Positions 16,561 to 26,238 are shown, numbered from the stretch's first letter. The stretch is DNA of 45,013 bases from Bacteroidota bacterium (GCA_013288465.1 JABDBT010000004.1:1-45013), one strand, 5' to 3'. The notes: generated by a model not told the origin, from the letters alone. Numbers and translations: made by a program.

Positions 16561-19353
16561 GTGCCGGACAGTAATTTAAAATACATCTTGCCCCTTTTTA
16601 TACTGATAATTAGCTTAGCCGGCTGCTCACTTCAAAAAAAATCAGGCGTAAACCGTGCTTTGCAGGATTTAACCGCGCACTATAATATATTGTTTAACGC
16701 CAATGAACTGTTGCGCCAAAAGCAGGATGATTACGCGCTGGCTTTCATTGACTCGTACGGCGACCTGCTAAATGTTTACCCCGATACCATAGCGCAAAGT
16801 AGTAAAACCGATAAAGACCTTGATGCCGCTATTGTTAAAGCCCGCCTTATTATTAATGAAAAAGAACAAAGCCATTATATAGGTGATGCGTACCTGGTTT
16901 TGGGTAAAGCCAATTATTTAGCCGGCAACTATTTTGACGCGGCCGAATTTTTTAGCTATGTGATACGATCGTTCCCAAAAGAGGTCAAACTGGTACAGGA
17001 AGCCGCCGTATGGAAAGCACGCAGTTTATTATACCTTAAAAAATACAAGGAAGCAAAACTGACTTTAGACACGGCTATATTAAGCCTCAATCCTAAAAAG
17101 CGCGTACCTGCTGATATATATGCCGCCAAGCTGCAATATGATATTGATGTGCAGGATTATACCGATGCCGAGCTGGCCGCCAAAAAAGCCATACAATATT
17201 GCCGCGACAAGAAGCAGCGCTTACGCTGGACATTTATTTTAGGCCAGGTACAGGAGCTTAACCACGAAAACAGCGATGCCGTTATCAGTTACACCCGTAT
17301 CATTAAAAGCAACTCGGCATTTGAAATGGCTTTTAACGCCAATTTAAACCGCATACGTATTGATGACCAGCAAAATGGCGTTAAAGCGAGCAGGATTGAC
17401 AGGCTGCTAAGTTTATTGCTGAACGAAAACAATAACGATTTTAAAGACCAGATATATTACCAGGTTGCTCAAATTTACCTGCTGAATAAAGATATCAATA
17501 ACGCCATAAAATATTATAAGCTTTCCATACGAACCAGTAAAACCAATCAAAATCAAAAAGGGTTATCATACCTGCGCATTGCCGATATTGATTTTAATGA
17601 TAAAGCCGATTATGTGAACGCTAAAAAATATTATGACAGCACGCTAACCAATTTATCGCTCAATTACCCGGGCTATCAAACCATTCAAAAGAAAAGTAAT
17701 AATCTGAAGTTACTGGTTGACAGGCTGCAAATTATTGCCTGGGAAGATACTCTGCAAATGCTGGCTAACCTTAACGAAAAAGCACGGGCAGCAAAAATAG
17801 ATGTGCTGGTTGCTGCGCATACCCTACAGCAGCAGCAAATTGATAATGCCGCATTGGCCAACGCGCAAAACGCTTTTGTTGGTAATGCGCAAAACCCGCA
17901 GGGAAGCAAGCCAAATGGCAATAATTTTTATTTTTATAATGCCAACGCTATAAGCCAGGGATTTGCAGATTTTAAACGAAAATGGGGCAACCGTAAATTA
18001 GAGGATGATTGGCGCCGCAGCAACCGGTTTGCCACTACCGCTACCATAAACGCGGGGGCCGCAACTTCAAACGCCGACCCGGATGCATTGCCGGCCGACA
18101 AGCGCAAAAGTAAAAACGATGTAACAGCAGGCAGCTACAGGCAACAAATTATACAAGGCCTGCCGCTTACGCCGCAGCTACTTGCCGAATCGAACACGCG
18201 CATTTATGGGGCGTATTTAGATATTGCCAACTTTTACCGCGACATACTGGATGATAAAAAGGATGCCACAATAACTTACCAGTTGATATTGGATAAATTC
18301 CCCAATGACCCAAATAAGGCTTTTTTGTATTATAACTTATATCGTTTGTATAGCGAAACCGATGCCAACCGATCTGACACCTATAAAAACAAACTGTTAA
18401 AAGAATATCCCGAAACTGCTTTTGCCAAAGTAATTATCAACCCCGATTACGGCAAAACGCTGGACGACAAGGATGCCGCATTTAACGCCGACTATAACAA
18501 AGTGTATGACCTGTATGTCCAAAAAAAATACACCCAGGCCATCAATAAGACCGATAGTTTAATAAAACAATACCCCGCGCATAAATTGGTAGTGCAACTA
18601 TATTACCTGCGTGTAATTTCTGAAGGGCACCAGGAAACCCTGCCCCCTTTTAGCGAACAGTTAAAACAAATAGCCGATAACTTCCCGGCTGATAAGTTAA
18701 TAACACCATTGGTTAAACAGCATTTAGCCTATATTGATAATAATAAACAAGAGTTGGGAGCGCAAAAATATGCGCTGATGAATAATGATACTACCGAGGT
18801 AATGTTTATTCCGCCTATTGTTTACCAGAAACAAACTCCGTACAGGCGGCCCTATAAACCCGAGCCTGTAACGACTGTTGAAACTAAGCAAGCGCCTAAA
18901 ACCGAGCCGGCTAAACCGACCAAAGGGACAACCACAAACGAAGTGGTAGTGATTACGCTGCCACCAAAACCGGTTAAAGAAACGCCGACCGTGTTTTCGC
19001 AACGCGATAGTACCAATTACTATTTTGTGGTAAATGTTAGCACCGGTACAATTGATCTGTCGTCATCACGTTTTGGTGTTGGGCAGTTTAACAGGGCCAA
19101 TTATCCGGCTAATTCCATTAAACACCAGCTAAAAAACGCGGGGCCGGATAATCAGCTGATCTACGTAGGCCGCTTTTATAATTTGGCTGATGTTAAAAAA
19201 TATGCAAGGGCAATTATTCCGTTAATGCCCGAGATCATGAAGGTGCCTAAAGACAAGTACAGCTTCTTTATCATAACGCAAGAGGACCTTGATAAATTAA
19301 ACGACAAAAAACAATTAGACAGCTATTTTGACTATTACCAGAAGGCTTATTAA
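16561..19353 (+). CDS. porW: TPR lipoprotein, SprE/PorW-like type IX secretion protein
   Basis: About 930 residues. The N terminus is a lipoprotein signal (PLFILIISLAGC, lipidated Cys at about residue 22) and the body is rich in tetratricopeptide-like helices (about residues 30-490 and 560-760). A Pro/Lys/Thr-rich linker (about 770-820) leads to a conserved C-terminal domain that opens with YYFVVNVSTGTIDLSS. This layout matches the SprE/PorW lipoproteins that link the T9SS core ring to the motor. No in-frame ATG exists near the signal peptide; GTG at 16561 or TTG at 16558 is the likely start, just after a repeat element. The stop is 1 base from the next ATG, so it is coupled to the PBP gene. 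Confidence 0.75.
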   Translation: MPDSNLKYILPLFILIISLAGCSLQKKSGVNRALQDLTAHYNILFNANELLRQKQDDYALAFIDSYGDLLNVYPDTIAQSSKTDKDLDAAIVKARLIINEKEQSHYIGDAYLVLGKANYLAGNYFDAAEFFSYVIRSFPKEVKLVQEAAVWKARSLLYLKKYKEAKLTLDTAILSLNPKKRVPADIYAAKLQYDIDVQDYTDAELAAKKAIQYCRDKKQRLRWTFILGQVQELNHENSDAVISYTRIIKSNSAFEMAFNANLNRIRIDDQQNGVKASRIDRLLSLLLNENNNDFKDQIYYQVAQIYLLNKDINNAIKYYKLSIRTSKTNQNQKGLSYLRIADIDFNDKADYVNAKKYYDSTLTNLSLNYPGYQTIQKKSNNLKLLVDRLQIIAWEDTLQMLANLNEKARAAKIDVLVAAHTLQQQQIDNAALANAQNAFVGNAQNPQGSKPNGNNFYFYNANAISQGFADFKRKWGNRKLEDDWRRSNRFATTATINAGAATSNADPDALPADKRKSKNDVTAGSYRQQIIQGLPLTPQLLAESNTRIYGAYLDIANFYRDILDDKKDATITYQLILDKFPNDPNKAFLYYNLYRLYSETDANRSDTYKNKLLKEYPETAFAKVIINPDYGKTLDDKDAAFNADYNKVYDLYVQKKYTQAINKTDSLIKQYPAHKLVVQLYYLRVISEGHQETLPPFSEQLKQIADNFPADKLITPLVKQHLAYIDNNKQELGAQKYALMNNDTTEVMFIPPIVYQKQTPYRRPYKPEPVTTVETKQAPKTEPAKPTKGTTTNEVVVITLPPKPVKETPTVFSQRDSTNYYFVVNVSTGTIDLSSSRFGVGQFNRANYPANSIKHQLKNAGPDNQLIYVGRFYNLADVKKYARAIIPLMPEIMKVPKDKYSFFIITQEDLDKLNDKKQLDSYFDYYQKAY

Positions 19354-19354
19354 A

Positions 19355-21604
19355 ATGGACACCAAACTCTCGCCGCAGGACACCAATAAATACAACCGGT
19401 ATATTTGGAAATTTTTTATAGGCTGTTTCGCGTTTGTAGTTATATTAATAGCGCTTACCACGCTGGGGGTATTTGGCTCCCTGCCAACTTTACGCGATCT
19501 GGAAAACCCCAAAAGCAGCCAGGCATCTGTAATTTACTCGGCTGATAAACAAATATTAGGTAAATGGTACTGGCAAAACCGGTCGAACGTTGCTTTTAAA
19601 GATATATCGCCCAATGTTATAAACGCGCTGGTTGCTAAAGAGGACAATCATTTTTACAGCCATTCGGGCATTGATTTTTGGCGCACTTTTTCAATTATAC
19701 CCTACAACCTGGTGGGGCATAAACAGGGCGCCAGCACGCTTACCCAACAATTGGCGCTCAACCTTTTTTCGGATCAGGAAAGGGCGCGTAACCCTATCAA
19801 ACGTTTTATTCAAAAACTAAAAGAATTAATAATTGCCATCAGGATAGAGAAACATTACACCAAACAGGAGATCCTTACCATGTACCTCAACACGGTTGAT
19901 TTTGGCTCTAACACATTTGGCATAGGCTCGGCGGCACATACCTATTTTAATACTACACCCGCTAAATTAACTCCCGACCAGGCCGCTGTTTTAATACAAA
20001 TGCTAACATCGCCCTCAAGAAACTCGCCGCTAAGGCATCGCGACAGGGCACTTAACAACCGCAACTTTGTGCTAAACCGTATGGTTGCAGAGGGTTATTT
20101 AACCCAGGGGCAGGCTAATGAATGCAAGGCCAGGCCATTGGGACTTGATTATCATGCCATTAATCATACCGATGGGTTGGCCCCGTATTTCAGGAGTGTT
20201 TTAAAAGGCCGGGTGAGAAAGATATTGGCCGATAATGCTATTGCCAAAGCCGATGGTACGCCTTATGACCTTGACCGCGACGGCTTAAAAATTTACACCA
20301 CTATTGACGCCTCCATGCAGCAATATGCCGAAGAAGCACAACGCCAATATATGCGCGCTTTACAGGCGCAATTTAATGACCACTGGCACGGGCATAGTTT
20401 ATGGAGAGAGATAAAAAACTTTAAATTACTGCTTGACCAGGGTATGCGCCGCTCAGACCGATATAAGGAACTGGTGGCCGAAGGCAAAAGTGAAGATGAG
20501 ATACGGGAGAATTTTAACACACCCGATACCGTAAACCTATTTACGTGGAAGGGCGATATTGATACGGTAATGAAACCTATTGACTCGATAGTTTACTGTA
20601 AATTACTATTGAGGAATTCACTAATGAGCATGGACCCCACAACCGGCTATATAAAGGCATGGGTGGGCGGCACCAACTTTGAGCATTTTAGTTATGACCA
20701 GGTTTACCAGGGGACCCGGCAGGTAGGATCGACAGCTAAACCATTTACTTACGCGGTGGCTATTGAAAAAGCTTATTCGCCATGCCTGGAAGTAAACAAT
20801 GTGCCTGATAGCATACCCTATGATAATGGCCGTAAAAAATGGTGCCCAAACTCGGGCAAAACAGAAACTATACCCGGTTGGTTAACCCTGCGCGAGGCAT
20901 TGGCCCATTCGCAAAACTGGATAACGGCTCATTTAATGAAAGAAATTACACCTGAGCCCGTTATTGAGCTTGCAAAAAAAATGGGCGTTACCAGCGACAT
21001 CCCGGACAGTCCTACTATTTGTATTGGCAGTTTCGATGCTTCGGTATTTGATATGACAGGCGCGTATAGCGTGTTTGCCAATAAAGGTATCTGGACACAG
21101 CCCACTTTCCTGCTCCGTATTGAAGACAAAAATGGCAATATACTTTACCAAAACCACGCTCAGCGCAAACCGGCCATGGACGAGCAAACCGCTTATGTAA
21201 TGACCGATATGTTAAAAGCGGTTATTCAGGATGGTACCGGTGTTAGGTTACGGAACCGATATAACTTAACCAACCCAATTGCCGGCAAAACCGGCACAAC
21301 CAACGATAACTCGGACGGATGGTTTATAGGCATTACGCCCCAATTAGTAACCGGCGTTTGGACCGGCTGCGAAGACCGCGATATTCATTTCAGGACCGAA
21401 AGCCTGGGGGAAGGCGCCAACACTTCGTTGCCCATTTTCGCCTTGTATATGCAAAGGGTTTATGCCAACGCCGCGTTAGGGATAAAAAAGAATATTGATT
21501 TTACCCTTCCTCAAAAACCGCTCACCATTACGTTGGATTGTAATGTATATAATAAGCAGCAGTTAACGGGGGTAACTACTGTTAGTAAGAAACTTCATTT
21601 GTAG
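19355..21604 (+). CDS. Class A penicillin-binding protein 1A (copy 1)
   Basis: A bifunctional peptidoglycan synthase of 749 residues anchored by one N-terminal helix (about 17-41). The GT51 transglycosylase domain has the catalytic glutamate E96 in KEDNHFYSHSG and the GASTLTQQLALNL and RIEKHYTKQEIL motifs. The transpeptidase domain has the nucleophile S459 in GSTAKPF, the SQN motif (AHSQNWITAH) and GKTGTT. All catalytic motifs are intact. It starts 1 base after the porW-like stop. A paralogue follows directly at 21859; that copy is similar along its whole length, so the pair arose by tandem duplication. Confidence 0.94.
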   Translation: MDTKLSPQDTNKYNRYIWKFFIGCFAFVVILIALTTLGVFGSLPTLRDLENPKSSQASVIYSADKQILGKWYWQNRSNVAFKDISPNVINALVAKEDNHFYSHSGIDFWRTFSIIPYNLVGHKQGASTLTQQLALNLFSDQERARNPIKRFIQKLKELIIAIRIEKHYTKQEILTMYLNTVDFGSNTFGIGSAAHTYFNTTPAKLTPDQAAVLIQMLTSPSRNSPLRHRDRALNNRNFVLNRMVAEGYLTQGQANECKARPLGLDYHAINHTDGLAPYFRSVLKGRVRKILADNAIAKADGTPYDLDRDGLKIYTTIDASMQQYAEEAQRQYMRALQAQFNDHWHGHSLWREIKNFKLLLDQGMRRSDRYKELVAEGKSEDEIRENFNTPDTVNLFTWKGDIDTVMKPIDSIVYCKLLLRNSLMSMDPTTGYIKAWVGGTNFEHFSYDQVYQGTRQVGSTAKPFTYAVAIEKAYSPCLEVNNVPDSIPYDNGRKKWCPNSGKTETIPGWLTLREALAHSQNWITAHLMKEITPEPVIELAKKMGVTSDIPDSPTICIGSFDASVFDMTGAYSVFANKGIWTQPTFLLRIEDKNGNILYQNHAQRKPAMDEQTAYVMTDMLKAVIQDGTGVRLRNRYNLTNPIAGKTGTTNDNSDGWFIGITPQLVTGVWTGCEDRDIHFRTESLGEGANTSLPIFALYMQRVYANAALGIKKNIDFTLPQKPLTITLDCNVYNKQQLTGVTTVSKKLHL

Positions 21605-21615
21605 TTTACCGCTTT

Positions 21616-21704
21616 GTCATTCTGAGCATAGCGAAGGATCTTCTACATCATGCATATCGCCGACTTATCGCTTTTAGAAGATCCTTCGCTATGCTCAGAA
21701 TGAC
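21616..21704. repeat. GTCATTCTGAGCATAGCGAAG inverted repeat
   Basis: The left arm (GTCATTCTGAGCATAGCGAA, continuing GGATCTTCT) and the right arm (AGAAGATCC then TTCGCTATGCTCAGAATGAC) are perfect complements of about 29 bases around a 30-base centre. It stands just after PBP copy 1. It is a common kind of Bacteroidota intergenic repeat and may also act as a transcript end. Confidence 0.85.
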
Positions 21705-21791
21705 AAAAAACACATAGTAACCGATAAATCAAAAAAACTGTCATGGGTAGGAACCATCTTTTTATTATTTTTAGACAGCTTCTAAAAAAAT

Positions 21792-21857
21792 GTGGATAAA
21801 TTAGCCGACAAGAAACAATTGGATAGCTATTTTTATTTCTATCAAAAAACCTATTAA
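21792..21857 (+). pseudogene. Relic of the 3' end of the porW-like gene
   Basis: This stretch translates in one frame as DKLADKKQLDSYFYFYQKTY and a stop, against DKLNDKKQLDSYFDYYQKAY and stop at the end of the porW-like gene (19291-19353). The spacing from stop to next ATG is one base in both places. It has no start and is clearly the part of the upstream gene carried along when the PBP gene was duplicated in tandem. Confidence 0.93.
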
Positions 21858-21858
21858 G

Positions 21859-24126
21859 ATGGATGTTAAACTTTCGCCGCAGGATATCAAAAGATACAAC
21901 GGGTATATATGGAAATTTTTTATCGGTTGCTTTGCGTTTATCGTAATTATGATAGGGCTAACCACCCTGGGCGTATTTGGTACCCTGCCTACTTTGCGCG
22001 ACCTTGAAAACCCTAAAAGCGACCAGGCATCTATCATTTATTCGGCAGACAAACAGGTACTGGGTAAATATTATGTTAATAACTCTAACCGGTCGAGTGT
22101 GCCGTTTAGCAAGATATCGCCAAATGTGATCAACGCGCTGGTTGCTACCGAGGATAACCATTTTTATGACCACTCGGGGATTGACTTTAAACGGTCATTT
22201 ACCATATTATTATACCTCATGATCGGTAAAAAACAGGGTGCAAGTACTATTACCCAGCAATTATCGCGCAACCAGTTTTCGGACGAGGAACGGGCGCGTA
22301 ACCCTGTTAAACGTTTCATTCAAAAACTACAGGAATTAATAATTGCTGTGCGTATTGAAAAACATTATACCAAGCAGGAGATCATCACCATGTATTTAAA
22401 CACGGTTGATTTTGGCAGCAACTCGGCTGGTATAGCATCAGCATCGCAAACTTATTTTAATACCACGCCTGATAAGCTAACGCCCGACCAGGCCGCGGTA
22501 TTAATAGCAATGTTAAAAGGGCCAACCATCTATTCGCCTATCAGGCATGAGAATAATTCAAAGACCAGGCGTAATTTCGTATTGGGCCGCATGGCCGAAG
22601 AAGGTTTTATAACTGAGGGACAAGCCAGGGAATGCCAGGCAAGGCCACTAGGCATTGATTACCACCGTACAGACCATAACGAAGGCCCCGCTCCTTATTT
22701 CAGAGCGGAGTTAATAAAACAAATTAAAAAACTATTGGCCGAGCGCGGCATTTTCAAACCGGATGGTGTAACGCCTTATGACCTGTACCGTGATGGCTTA
22801 AAAATTTATACCACCATTGATTCAAAAATGCAGGGCTATGCAGAAGATGCGCAGCAAGAATACATGCGCGACCTGCAAAACCAGTTTAACGGGCAATGGA
22901 GGGGCGTAAATATTGCCACAAGGGTTAATAATTATAAATTATTGATGGATGCGGGGGTACGCAATTCAGCCCGGTACGCCGACTTAAAGGCGCAGGGCAA
23001 ATCGGATGATGAAATAATGGAGAACTTTAACACGCCTGATGATATCAACCTGTTTACCTGGCATGGTGATATTGATACCACCATGCGGCCTATCGACTCG
23101 GTATTATACTGCAAAAAGTTATTAAGAAACTCGTTAATGAGTATGGACCCCACCACGGGTTATATTAAAGCATGGGTTGGCGGCATTAATTTTGAGCATT
23201 TTAAGTATGACCAGGTAATACGGGGAGCCCGGCAGGTTGGTTCAACGGCCAAGCCTTTCACCTACGCAGTGGCTATTGAAAATGGTTACTCGCCCTGCTA
23301 CCAGGTAAATAACGTGCCTATTACTATTGAGGGCTATGCCGGTAAAAGTGGCAGCGGCTGGACACCCCGTTCGTCGCCGTTAGAAACGCTGCCGGGCATT
23401 ATATCGCTCAGGCTGGCTTTGGCACACTCACAAAACTGGGTAACTGCCTATATGATGAACGAGGTAAAACCGGAGCCTGTAGCCACGCTGATCAAACAAA
23501 TGGGTATCCATACACCTGTTCCGGATGTGCCGTCAATATGCCTGGGTACTTTTGACGCTACGGTAATGGATATGACCGGGGCTTATTCGGTATTTGTTAA
23601 TCATGGCGTATGGAATGAGCCTACCTATTTATTGCGCATTGAAGATAAAAATGGCAATATATTGTATAGCGGCGCCACGCAGAAAAAACAGGCAATGGAC
23701 GAACAAACCGCTTATGTAATGACCGATATGCTGCGCAGTGTTGTTGACATGACGGGGGCAACCGGCAACCGGCTGCGCTGGCGGTACCATTTCACCAACC
23801 CAATTGGCGGCAAAACCGGCACTACCGATGATAACTCGGACGGGTGGTTTATTGGTGTAACACCGCAATTGGTTACCGGGATATGGACGGGCTGCGAGGA
23901 CCGTGATTTTCACTTCTTTTCAACCCGCATGGGCGAAGGCTCAAATTCGGCGTTGCCTATTTTTGCAGGATACATGAAACGTGTTTACGCGGACGGATCA
24001 TTGGGCATTAAACGAGATGCTGATTTTGAACCGCCTAAAAAGCCATTAACTATTACCCTTGATTGCGATGCCTACGGCCAGCAGCAAAAAGGGACGAATG
24101 ATGTGGACAAGAAGTTAAGTTTCTAA
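21859..24126 (+). CDS. Class A penicillin-binding protein 1A (copy 2)
   Basis: The second bifunctional peptidoglycan synthase, 755 residues. It has the same plan as copy 1: N-terminal membrane helix, GT51 domain (TEDNHFYDHSG, GASTITQQLSRNQFS), transpeptidase domain with S462 in GSTAKPF, then SQNWVTAY and GKTGTTDDNSDG. All key residues are kept. It is similar to copy 1 throughout but differs in short insertions, for example a VNNSNRSSV stretch near residue 73 and a GKSGSGW stretch near residue 495. The region ahead carries the porW relic. Functional split between the two copies is unknown. Confidence 0.94.
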   Translation: MDVKLSPQDIKRYNGYIWKFFIGCFAFIVIMIGLTTLGVFGTLPTLRDLENPKSDQASIIYSADKQVLGKYYVNNSNRSSVPFSKISPNVINALVATEDNHFYDHSGIDFKRSFTILLYLMIGKKQGASTITQQLSRNQFSDEERARNPVKRFIQKLQELIIAVRIEKHYTKQEIITMYLNTVDFGSNSAGIASASQTYFNTTPDKLTPDQAAVLIAMLKGPTIYSPIRHENNSKTRRNFVLGRMAEEGFITEGQARECQARPLGIDYHRTDHNEGPAPYFRAELIKQIKKLLAERGIFKPDGVTPYDLYRDGLKIYTTIDSKMQGYAEDAQQEYMRDLQNQFNGQWRGVNIATRVNNYKLLMDAGVRNSARYADLKAQGKSDDEIMENFNTPDDINLFTWHGDIDTTMRPIDSVLYCKKLLRNSLMSMDPTTGYIKAWVGGINFEHFKYDQVIRGARQVGSTAKPFTYAVAIENGYSPCYQVNNVPITIEGYAGKSGSGWTPRSSPLETLPGIISLRLALAHSQNWVTAYMMNEVKPEPVATLIKQMGIHTPVPDVPSICLGTFDATVMDMTGAYSVFVNHGVWNEPTYLLRIEDKNGNILYSGATQKKQAMDEQTAYVMTDMLRSVVDMTGATGNRLRWRYHFTNPIGGKTGTTDDNSDGWFIGVTPQLVTGIWTGCEDRDFHFFSTRMGEGSNSALPIFAGYMKRVYADGSLGIKRDADFEPPKKPLTITLDCDAYGQQQKGTNDVDKKLSF

Positions 24127-24143
24127 AAGAACCATACCCCGCG

Positions 24144-24241
24144 CGTCATTGCGAGGAACGAAGCAATCTCTGCACATGCAAATCGGCCATGCAAGTTCGC
24201 CGCCTGTCTCTTTAGAGATTGCTTCGTTCCTCGCAATGACG
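24144..24241. repeat. CGTCATTGCGAGG palindromic element, copy 2
   Basis: The arms CGTCATTGCGAGGAACGAAG (continuing CAATCTCT) and the complementary AGAGATTG then CTTCGTTCCTCGCAATGACG bracket an asymmetric centre with GCAAATCGGCCATGC and TTCGCCGCCTGTC. It lies 26 bp before uvrC. The copy at 26090-26190 is in the same orientation; the one at 10243 is inverted. Confidence 0.88.
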
Positions 24242-24267
24242 TTTGGTAGTTGTGGTAATAATAAAAC

Positions 24268-26070
24268 ATGGAAAAATTCGACTATCGTGCAGCCTTAAAA
24301 AACATCCCCCATAAACCGGGTGTTTACCAGTATTGGAACGAGGAGCATGAGCTGATATATATTGGTAAGGCCAAAGATCTGCGCAACCGGGTTACCTCCT
24401 ATTTTAATAAGGATACTAATGTAAATGCCAAAACAAAGGTTTTGGTTTCTAAAATACGCGATATCACCTTTACTATTGTTGATACCGAAGTTGATGCCTG
24501 GCTGCTGGAAAACAGCCTTATAAAAAAGCATCAGCCGCGCTATAACGTAATGCTAAAGGATGATAAGACCTACCCGTGGATCATTATCAAAAACGAGCGT
24601 TTTCCGCGCATATTCTGGACACGGCGCATTGTTAAGGACGGGTCAAAATACCTGGGGCCTTACGCGTCGGTTAGCATGATGCACGCCATTTTGGGCCTTA
24701 TTAAGGAAACCTACCCGCTACGTACCTGTAACCTTGCATTAAGCAAACCTAATATTGACGCGGGTAAATTCAGGGTATGTTTAGAGTATCAGCTGGGTAA
24801 TTGCAAAGGCCCCTGCCAAAACTACCAAACCGAAGATGATTACGATAACAGCATTGAAGAAATAAAGGATATTTTAAATGGCAAAATTGGCGCGGTGCTG
24901 CGCAAAATGAAAACCGAAATGGATAATGCCATTACCGCTTTAAATTATGAGCACGCCCACCGTTTAAAAAGAAAATTCGAGCTGCTGGAGAATTACCAGA
25001 GCAAATCAACCGTGGTTAATTCGTCCATTACGGATGTGGATGTATTTAGTATAGCGTCTGAAGAAAAATACGCGTTTGTAAACTTTTTAAAGGTGATGAA
25101 CGGCACTATTATTCAAACGCAAACCATCGAGTTAAAAAAGCGGCTGGATGAAAGTGATGAGGAGTTGCTTACACTGGCTATTTCCGAATTCAGGAGCCGG
25201 TATAACAGTCATTCAAAAGAGATCATTGTACCTTTTGATATTGACCTTGACGATGCCTCTATCAAATTTACCGTTCCTAAATTAGGCGAGAAACGAAAAT
25301 TGCTTGACCTCTCGCAAAAAAATGTTCAGTTTTTCAAAAAGGAAAAGATAGACCAATACGAAAAGCTAAACCCCGAAATACGGACCGACCGCCTGCTTAC
25401 CCAAATGATGAAGGACCTGCGTATGAACACGCTGCCCCGGCATATTGAGTGTTTTGATAACTCAAATTTCCAGGGTAAGTACCCGGTTTCGGCAATTGTG
25501 GTTTTTAAGGATGGCAAGCCCTCAAAAAAAGATTACCGGCATTTTAATGTTAAAACAGTAGAAGGCCCCGATGATTTTGCCACCATGGAAGAAGCCGTTT
25601 TACGGCGTTATAAACGGGTACTTGATGAAGATACCGGCTTGCCCCAATTAATTGTAATTGATGGCGGTAAGGGCCAGTTATCATCTGCATTAAAGAGCCT
25701 CAAGCTGTTAGGTATTGATAAAAAGGTTACGGTTATTGGTATAGCCAAACGGTTAGAAGAGTTATATTATCCCGGCGACCAGTACCCTTTATATTTGGAT
25801 AAAAGATCAGAAACGTTAAAGGTGATCCAGCAGTTAAGGGACGAGGCACACCGTTTTGGTATTACCTTTCACCGTAAAAAACGGGATAAGGGCACCCTTG
25901 CTACCGAGCTTGAACTGATTGAAGGCATAGGCAAAACCACTGCCGAAAAACTATTAAAGTATTTTAAATCGGTTAAAAAGATACGGGAGGCAAGTGAAGA
26001 AGTGTTGTTGGAGGTGGTAAACACGAAGCAGGCTAAGGCGATTGTTGCGTATTTTGGGGTTAGTGATTAG
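24268..26070 (+). CDS. uvrC: Excinuclease ABC subunit C
   Basis: The 600-residue endonuclease of nucleotide excision repair that cuts on both sides of the lesion. The N-terminal GIY-YIG domain carries KPGVYQYWN and IYIGKAKDLRNRV (about residues 17-45). The UVR segment near 200-240 contacts UvrB. The RNase H-like nuclease domain starts near 385 with HIECFDNSNFQG, and a C-terminal helix-hairpin-helix holds IEGIGKTTAEKLLKYF. Length is normal. It appears monocistronic, with a palindromic element on each side in direct orientation. Confidence 0.97.
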   Translation: MEKFDYRAALKNIPHKPGVYQYWNEEHELIYIGKAKDLRNRVTSYFNKDTNVNAKTKVLVSKIRDITFTIVDTEVDAWLLENSLIKKHQPRYNVMLKDDKTYPWIIIKNERFPRIFWTRRIVKDGSKYLGPYASVSMMHAILGLIKETYPLRTCNLALSKPNIDAGKFRVCLEYQLGNCKGPCQNYQTEDDYDNSIEEIKDILNGKIGAVLRKMKTEMDNAITALNYEHAHRLKRKFELLENYQSKSTVVNSSITDVDVFSIASEEKYAFVNFLKVMNGTIIQTQTIELKKRLDESDEELLTLAISEFRSRYNSHSKEIIVPFDIDLDDASIKFTVPKLGEKRKLLDLSQKNVQFFKKEKIDQYEKLNPEIRTDRLLTQMMKDLRMNTLPRHIECFDNSNFQGKYPVSAIVVFKDGKPSKKDYRHFNVKTVEGPDDFATMEEAVLRRYKRVLDEDTGLPQLIVIDGGKGQLSSALKSLKLLGIDKKVTVIGIAKRLEELYYPGDQYPLYLDKRSETLKVIQQLRDEAHRFGITFHRKKRDKGTLATELELIEGIGKTTAEKLLKYFKSVKKIREASEEVLLEVVNTKQAKAIVAYFGVSD

Positions 26071-26089
26071 GCGGTTAAAAATTATTAAA

Positions 26090-26190
26090 CGTCGTCTTTG
26101 CGAGGAACGAAGCAATCTCTGCGCATGCAAATCGGCCATGCTAATTCGCCGCCTATCTCATTAGAGATTGCTTCGTTCCTCGCTATGACG
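26090..26190. repeat. CGTCATTGCGAGG palindromic element, copy 3
   Basis: The same element as at 24144, in the same orientation, with scattered changes (GCGCATGC for GCACATGC, TTCGCCGCCTATC for TTCGCCGCCTGTC) and a damaged left tip. It lies 19 bp after the uvrC stop, so uvrC sits between direct copies about 1.95 kb apart. Confidence 0.88.
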
Positions 26191-26203
26191 CTTTTGGTAA
26201 ATA

Positions 26204-26238
26204 AAAAGTCCCTGCAAATAGGTTTTGCAAGGACTTTT
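26204..26238. terminator. Bidirectional terminator between uvrC and gldN
   Basis: The stem AAAAGTCCCTGCAAA / TTTGCAAGGACTTTT has one mismatch (a G-U pair when read on the minus strand) and a 5-base loop, with T-runs on both exits. It can end uvrC transcripts and, from the other side, the gldKLMN transcript after passing the CTAATCT words at 26262-26292. Confidence 0.8.
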
